Assembly: GCA_964481655.1 (NCBI GenBank) | Contig: CAYZVO010000003.1 | Span: 62,001 to 126,000, forward strand | From: CALDOK01 sp964481655 | Lineage (GTDB): Bacteria; Myxococcota_A; UBA796; JAFGLY01 | Direction of reading: 5' to 3' | DNA: 64,000 bases | Part shown: piece by piece, positions 61,208-64,000 of the stretch | Position numbering within the stretch: position 1 is the first letter of the stretch | Layout: every line of letters starts with the position of its first letter | The notes under the pieces: model-generated | Told to the model about the DNA's origin: nothing | The model's input: the letters and a program-made list of their open reading frames with translations, nothing else | Databases searched by the model: none | Program-made: the position numbers and the translations under genes

Positions 61208-61942
61208 TCAACCCGGGCTGCTCTCGGTGTCGGTCAGGCGGAAGGTCGCCACGGTGATGATCGTGATGGCCGCCACCCGGCTCCACAGCCCGGCGCTGCC
61301 GCCGCCGGCGGCCGTGGGACCGACCGTGAAGGACACCCAGCAGGCGTTCATGGCCACATGCGCAGCGATGGGCACCCACAGGCTCCGGTTCCAGCGCGCG
61401 TAGAGCCAGGCGAACCAGCAGCCTCCCACGCCGGTGAGCAGCGCGGCCCCCCAGACCTGGCCGAGCTCACCGCTGAGCACGGCTCCGGGGATGTGCATGC
61501 CCCCGAAGATGACACCGGTGGTCAGCATCGCCGCTGGGAACGACCAGCCGAGCCTCCAGAACAGCACCCCGAAGGCCAAGCCCCTGAACAGCGGCTCCTC
61601 CACCAGGCCCGCGCGGATCGCGCCCCGCCACAGCGCGCCGGGGTCCCAGCTGGGGCCGGACTCGGAGGCGAACCAGAGCCAGGCGAACATGGCGAGCGTG
61701 CCCCCGAGGGCCACCGCGACCCCGCGGGCGTCGAGGCGGGTCAGGCCCAGCAGCGCGAGGGCGCCGCGTCCGGCCAGGATGGCGGCCCCCAGCAGGGGGA
61801 GCCCGAACCAGACCAGCTCGTTGATCACCGTCGGCAGCGGGAAGCCCAAGGGCTTGGCCGACACCGCCAGCGCCGCCAGCAGCAGGGCGCCGAACACCAC
61901 GCTGAGATCGAGGACCTTGCTGGTGGTGGTGGGTACAGGCAT
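61208..61942 (-). CDS. CPBP-family intramembrane metalloprotease
   Basis: 244 residues from ATG at 61942. Seven or eight hydrophobic segments; motifs AGLVEEPLFRGLAFG (EExxxR), FGGMHIPGAV and AAHVAMNACW are all intact, unlike the degenerate copy at 29844-30683. It probably cleaves within membrane segments or processes prenylated or secreted peptides. Confidence 0.9.
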   Translation of the reverse strand: MPVPTTTSKVLDLSVVFGALLLAALAVSAKPLGFPLPTVINELVWFGLPLLGAAILAGRGALALLGLTRLDARGVAVALGGTLAMFAWLWFASESGPSWDPGALWRGAIRAGLVEEPLFRGLAFGVLFWRLGWSFPAAMLTTGVIFGGMHIPGAVLSGELGQVWGAALLTGVGGCWFAWLYARWNRSLWVPIAAHVAMNACWVSFTVGPTAAGGGSAGLWSRVAAITIITVATFRLTDTESSPG

Positions 61943-62040
61943 GGATGCACCTATGGCTCTGGGTGGCGATCAGGGCCATATCGTGTCACCCATTGCCAGA
62001 GCCGCGCGGTGGCGCGGGACACCAGATGCAAGGAGCGACC

Positions 62041-62919
62041 ATGGCGACGTTCGGATTCGACAGCACTGCGGAAGAGGTGAGCGAGGGCATCGACCTGAGC
62101 GGCAAGGTCTTCCTGTTGACCGGTTGCAACTCCGGCATTGGCGAGGAGACGCTGCGGGTCCTCGGCCTGCGTGGCGCGGAGCTCATCGGGCTCGCCCGCA
62201 GCACCGACAAGGCCCAGGCCGCCCTCGACCGGCACGGCGTGCCCGGCTCTGCCGTCGCCTGCGAGCTGTCGGATCCCGGCTCTGTGCGCGCCGCGGTCGA
62301 GTCCGTCCGCGGCCTCGGCAAGAGCCTGGCCGGCATCATCACCAACGCCGGCATCATGGCGCTTCCCGAGCCCCGCACCACCCTGGGGCTCGACCTGCAG
62401 TTCCTGACCAACCACATCGGCCACTTCATCCTGGTCACCGGCCTGCTCGACCTGCTCGACGACGACGGCCGGGTGGTCGTGGTCTCGAGCGGCGCCCACT
62501 ACTGGGCCCCCGACTGCGGCATCGACTTCGACAACCTCAGCGGCGAGCGCGACTACCAGGCGTGGCCCACCTACGGTCAGTCCAAGCTCGCCAACCTGCT
62601 CATGGCCAAGAAGCTGGCCCGGACCCTGCCCGGCAAGCGGACCGCCAACGCCCTGCACCCGGGGGTCATCCAGACCAACCTGGGGCGGCACCTGGACGAC
62701 TACGACGGCCTGCTCGATGACATCGGCCGCGAGAACCTCAAGACGGTGCCCCAGGGCGCGGCCACCACGGTCTACCTGGCCGTGCACCCGGACGTGGCGG
62801 AGACCAGCGGCCTGTACTTCGCCGACTGCCAGGTCAAGGAGCCCAAGGCCATCGCGAACGACGAAGCGCTCGCCGACCGCCTGTGGGTGGAGAGCGAGCG
62901 GATCGTCGCGGCGCTGTAG
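62041..62919 (+). CDS. Short-chain dehydrogenase/reductase
   Basis: 292 residues from ATG at 62041, AAGGAG ahead. KVFLLTGCNSGIGEETLRV near 22-40 is the TGxxxGIG cofactor loop; ITNAGIMALPEP is the NAG motif; VVSSGAH and YGQSKLANLLMAKKL give Ser, Tyr and Lys of the active site. Relatives with ANLLMAKKLA are retinol-dehydrogenase or WW-oxidoreductase-like. Substrate unknown. It is tail to tail with the aldo/keto reductase. Confidence 0.92.
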   Translation: MATFGFDSTAEEVSEGIDLSGKVFLLTGCNSGIGEETLRVLGLRGAELIGLARSTDKAQAALDRHGVPGSAVACELSDPGSVRAAVESVRGLGKSLAGIITNAGIMALPEPRTTLGLDLQFLTNHIGHFILVTGLLDLLDDDGRVVVVSSGAHYWAPDCGIDFDNLSGERDYQAWPTYGQSKLANLLMAKKLARTLPGKRTANALHPGVIQTNLGRHLDDYDGLLDDIGRENLKTVPQGAATTVYLAVHPDVAETSGLYFADCQVKEPKAIANDEALADRLWVESERIVAAL

Positions 62920-62928
62920 GGGCGCGGG

Positions 62929-63837
62929 TCAGTCGGCCAGCGTGGGGTCCCCCACCGGCCAGGCCACACCACCGCCGCGGTCCATCGTGGCGATCTCGGC
63001 CAGCTCGGCCTCGGTCAGCGTGAACGAGAACAGGTCCAGGTTCTGAGCCATGCGCTCCGGGTTCATGCTCTTGGGCAGCACGGCGTAGCCCTGCTGGGTG
63101 GCCCAGCGGAGCAGCACCTGGGCCTCGGAGACGCCGTGCTCGGCGGCCATGCGGCGGAAGGGCGAGTCCGCGCGCTCGGAGTCGGCCTGCATTCCGTCGG
63201 TTTTTGCGCTGTCGTGGCCCGGGGCCGCGCGCCACGTGGAGAGGGGGACCAGGCTGCTGTAGGCGATGGGGGTGATGCCCCGGTCGCGCAGGTAGCGCAC
63301 CAGCTCCGGCTTCTGGGACCAGGGGTGCAGCTCGATCTGGTCCGCCTCGGGCAGGGGCAGCCCCGCGGCGACCAGCGCGTCGATGTGGGCGCCCGTGAAG
63401 TTGCTGACGCCGATGGCGCGGGTCAGGCCGCGGCGCTTCAGCTCGACCATGCCCTCCCACTGGGCCAGCCGATCGGCGGGGTCGTAGGGGGCGTGGATCA
63501 GGTACAGGTCCACGTAGTCGAGCCCCAGGCGCTCGAGGCTGGCCTCGAGGGAGGCGATGGTGGCGTCGCGGTCCTTGGGGGGCTGGCCCCAGGCGGCGTT
63601 GCCCGGCCACAGCTTGGTGGTCACGAAGATGTCGCCCCGGGGCAGGCCGCTGTCGCGGATGGCGCGGCCCACGCCGGTCTCGTTGCCGTAGGCCTCGGCG
63701 GTGTCGATGTGGCGGTAGCCGGCCCGCAGTGCGGCGAGTACTGCGTCGTAGGCGTCCTCATCGGAGATCAGGTAGGTGCCGAAGCCGATGGTGGGGAGCT
63801 GGGTGGTGTCATTGAGGGGGAGGGACTGGGCGGTCAT
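62929..63837 (-). CDS. Aldo/keto reductase
   Basis: 302 residues from ATG at 63837. Catalytic residues occur in order: DTAEAYGNE (Asp, Tyr), FVTTKLWPGN (Lys), DLYLIHAP (His). IGFGTYLISDEDAYDAV opens the barrel and VLPKSMNPERMAQNL near the end binds the NADPH phosphate. It reduces aldehydes or ketones with NADPH. The gene at 63980 runs away from it, possibly its regulator. Confidence 0.93.
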   Translation of the reverse strand: MTAQSLPLNDTTQLPTIGFGTYLISDEDAYDAVLAALRAGYRHIDTAEAYGNETGVGRAIRDSGLPRGDIFVTTKLWPGNAAWGQPPKDRDATIASLEASLERLGLDYVDLYLIHAPYDPADRLAQWEGMVELKRRGLTRAIGVSNFTGAHIDALVAAGLPLPEADQIELHPWSQKPELVRYLRDRGITPIAYSSLVPLSTWRAAPGHDSAKTDGMQADSERADSPFRRMAAEHGVSEAQVLLRWATQQGYAVLPKSMNPERMAQNLDLFSFTLTEAELAEIATMDRGGGVAWPVGDPTLAD

Positions 63838-63964
63838 GGTGGCCTCGCTGGTTGGTGTGTGCCCCCAAGCTACGGCCCTTCTCCGGATGCGGCCTGCCCG
63901 TTCCTGTCAGTGACCTGCCTGAACCTCGTCTCGTTTGCAGGAATTCCCATCCGGCGTCTGTCGC

Positions 63965-63973
63965 TGGTACAGT
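63965..63973 (+). promoter_or_regulatory. Extended -10 element, predicted leaderless promoter
   Basis: TGG-TACAGT, the hexamer (63968-63973) ending six bases before the ATG at 63980, the same spacing as at 2157 and 50031. Confidence 0.4.
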
Positions 63974-63979
63974 GGGGGC

Positions 63980-64000
63980 ATGACGCCCCACCTGATCCCC
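63980..64000 (+). CDS. Start of a gene cut by the window end
   Basis: Only seven codons are visible (MTPHLIP). The call rests on position: divergent from the aldo/keto reductase, and an extended -10 at leaderless spacing. No function can be given. Confidence 0.35.

Overview
The window is 64 kb of very GC-rich bacterial chromosome, densely coded on both strands, with no gene-free stretch above 300 bases. I see no tRNA, rRNA, insertion sequence, prophage or CRISPR array. Many lipoproteins, T/G/E/D-rich linkers behind lipoprotein signals, a MopE-like calcium-binding Asp/Gly repeat, two proteins with a Cys + membrane helix + Arg C-terminal tail resembling MYXO-CTERM, and frequent GTG/TTG starts suggest a member of Myxococcota or a related uncultured lineage. 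This is inference from style; there is no 16S gene here. A 10-base N run at 20683-20692 marks an assembly gap inside a gene.

Layout. 1-6558: a mannose-6-phosphate isomerase fused to a phosphomannomutase (minus, cut by the window edge), a lipoprotein, and a two-gene unit of a large membrane protein plus an LPG-synthase/flippase-like protein. 6611-12795: a carbamoylation cluster with two NodU/CmcH-type carbamoyltransferases on opposite strands, a toroid-like protein, a small membrane protein and a B12-binding radical SAM enzyme. 12816-16613: a lipoprotein, three tandem AIM24 paralogues and a metallo-beta-lactamase-fold hydrolase. 16606-20107: a membrane glycosyltransferase-like protein divergent from a family 2 glycosyltransferase and a SPASM-like radical SAM protein. 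Together 1-20107 looks like a glycoconjugate region: nucleotide-sugar precursor supply, sugar transfer, lipid flipping, carbamoylation and radical modification.

20187-34876 is mixed: the gap-broken gene, an M20-type amidohydrolase, a sulfotransferase-like gene, two envelope proteins, an M23 peptidase lipoprotein, a CASTOR/POLLUX-like ion channel, an acyltransferase, a CPBP-type membrane protein, a small surface-protein unit and an alpha/beta hydrolase. 34985-42798 is mostly housekeeping: lepA, hemW, GTP cyclohydrolase II, a DTW tRNA-modification enzyme, an HDOD protein, FmdB, DUF1456 and a DEAD-box helicase.

42795-64000 holds the most unusual gene, an in-frame fusion of an LtrA-type membrane domain to a complete KirBac-type inward-rectifier potassium channel. 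It also has a DUF1858-hemerythrin gene behind an FNR-like box, two esterases, an SdiA-regulated-type lipoprotein, and a heavy-metal RND efflux operon (CzcI-like protein, Cys/His lipoprotein, adaptor, pump, thioredoxin-like protein, outer-membrane channel). It ends with lipases, an acyltransferase, a beta-lactamase-family lipoprotein, a CPBP protease, an SDR and an aldo/keto reductase. Three genes (2157, 50031, 63980) have a -10-like hexamer exactly six bases before the start codon, suggesting leaderless transcripts.
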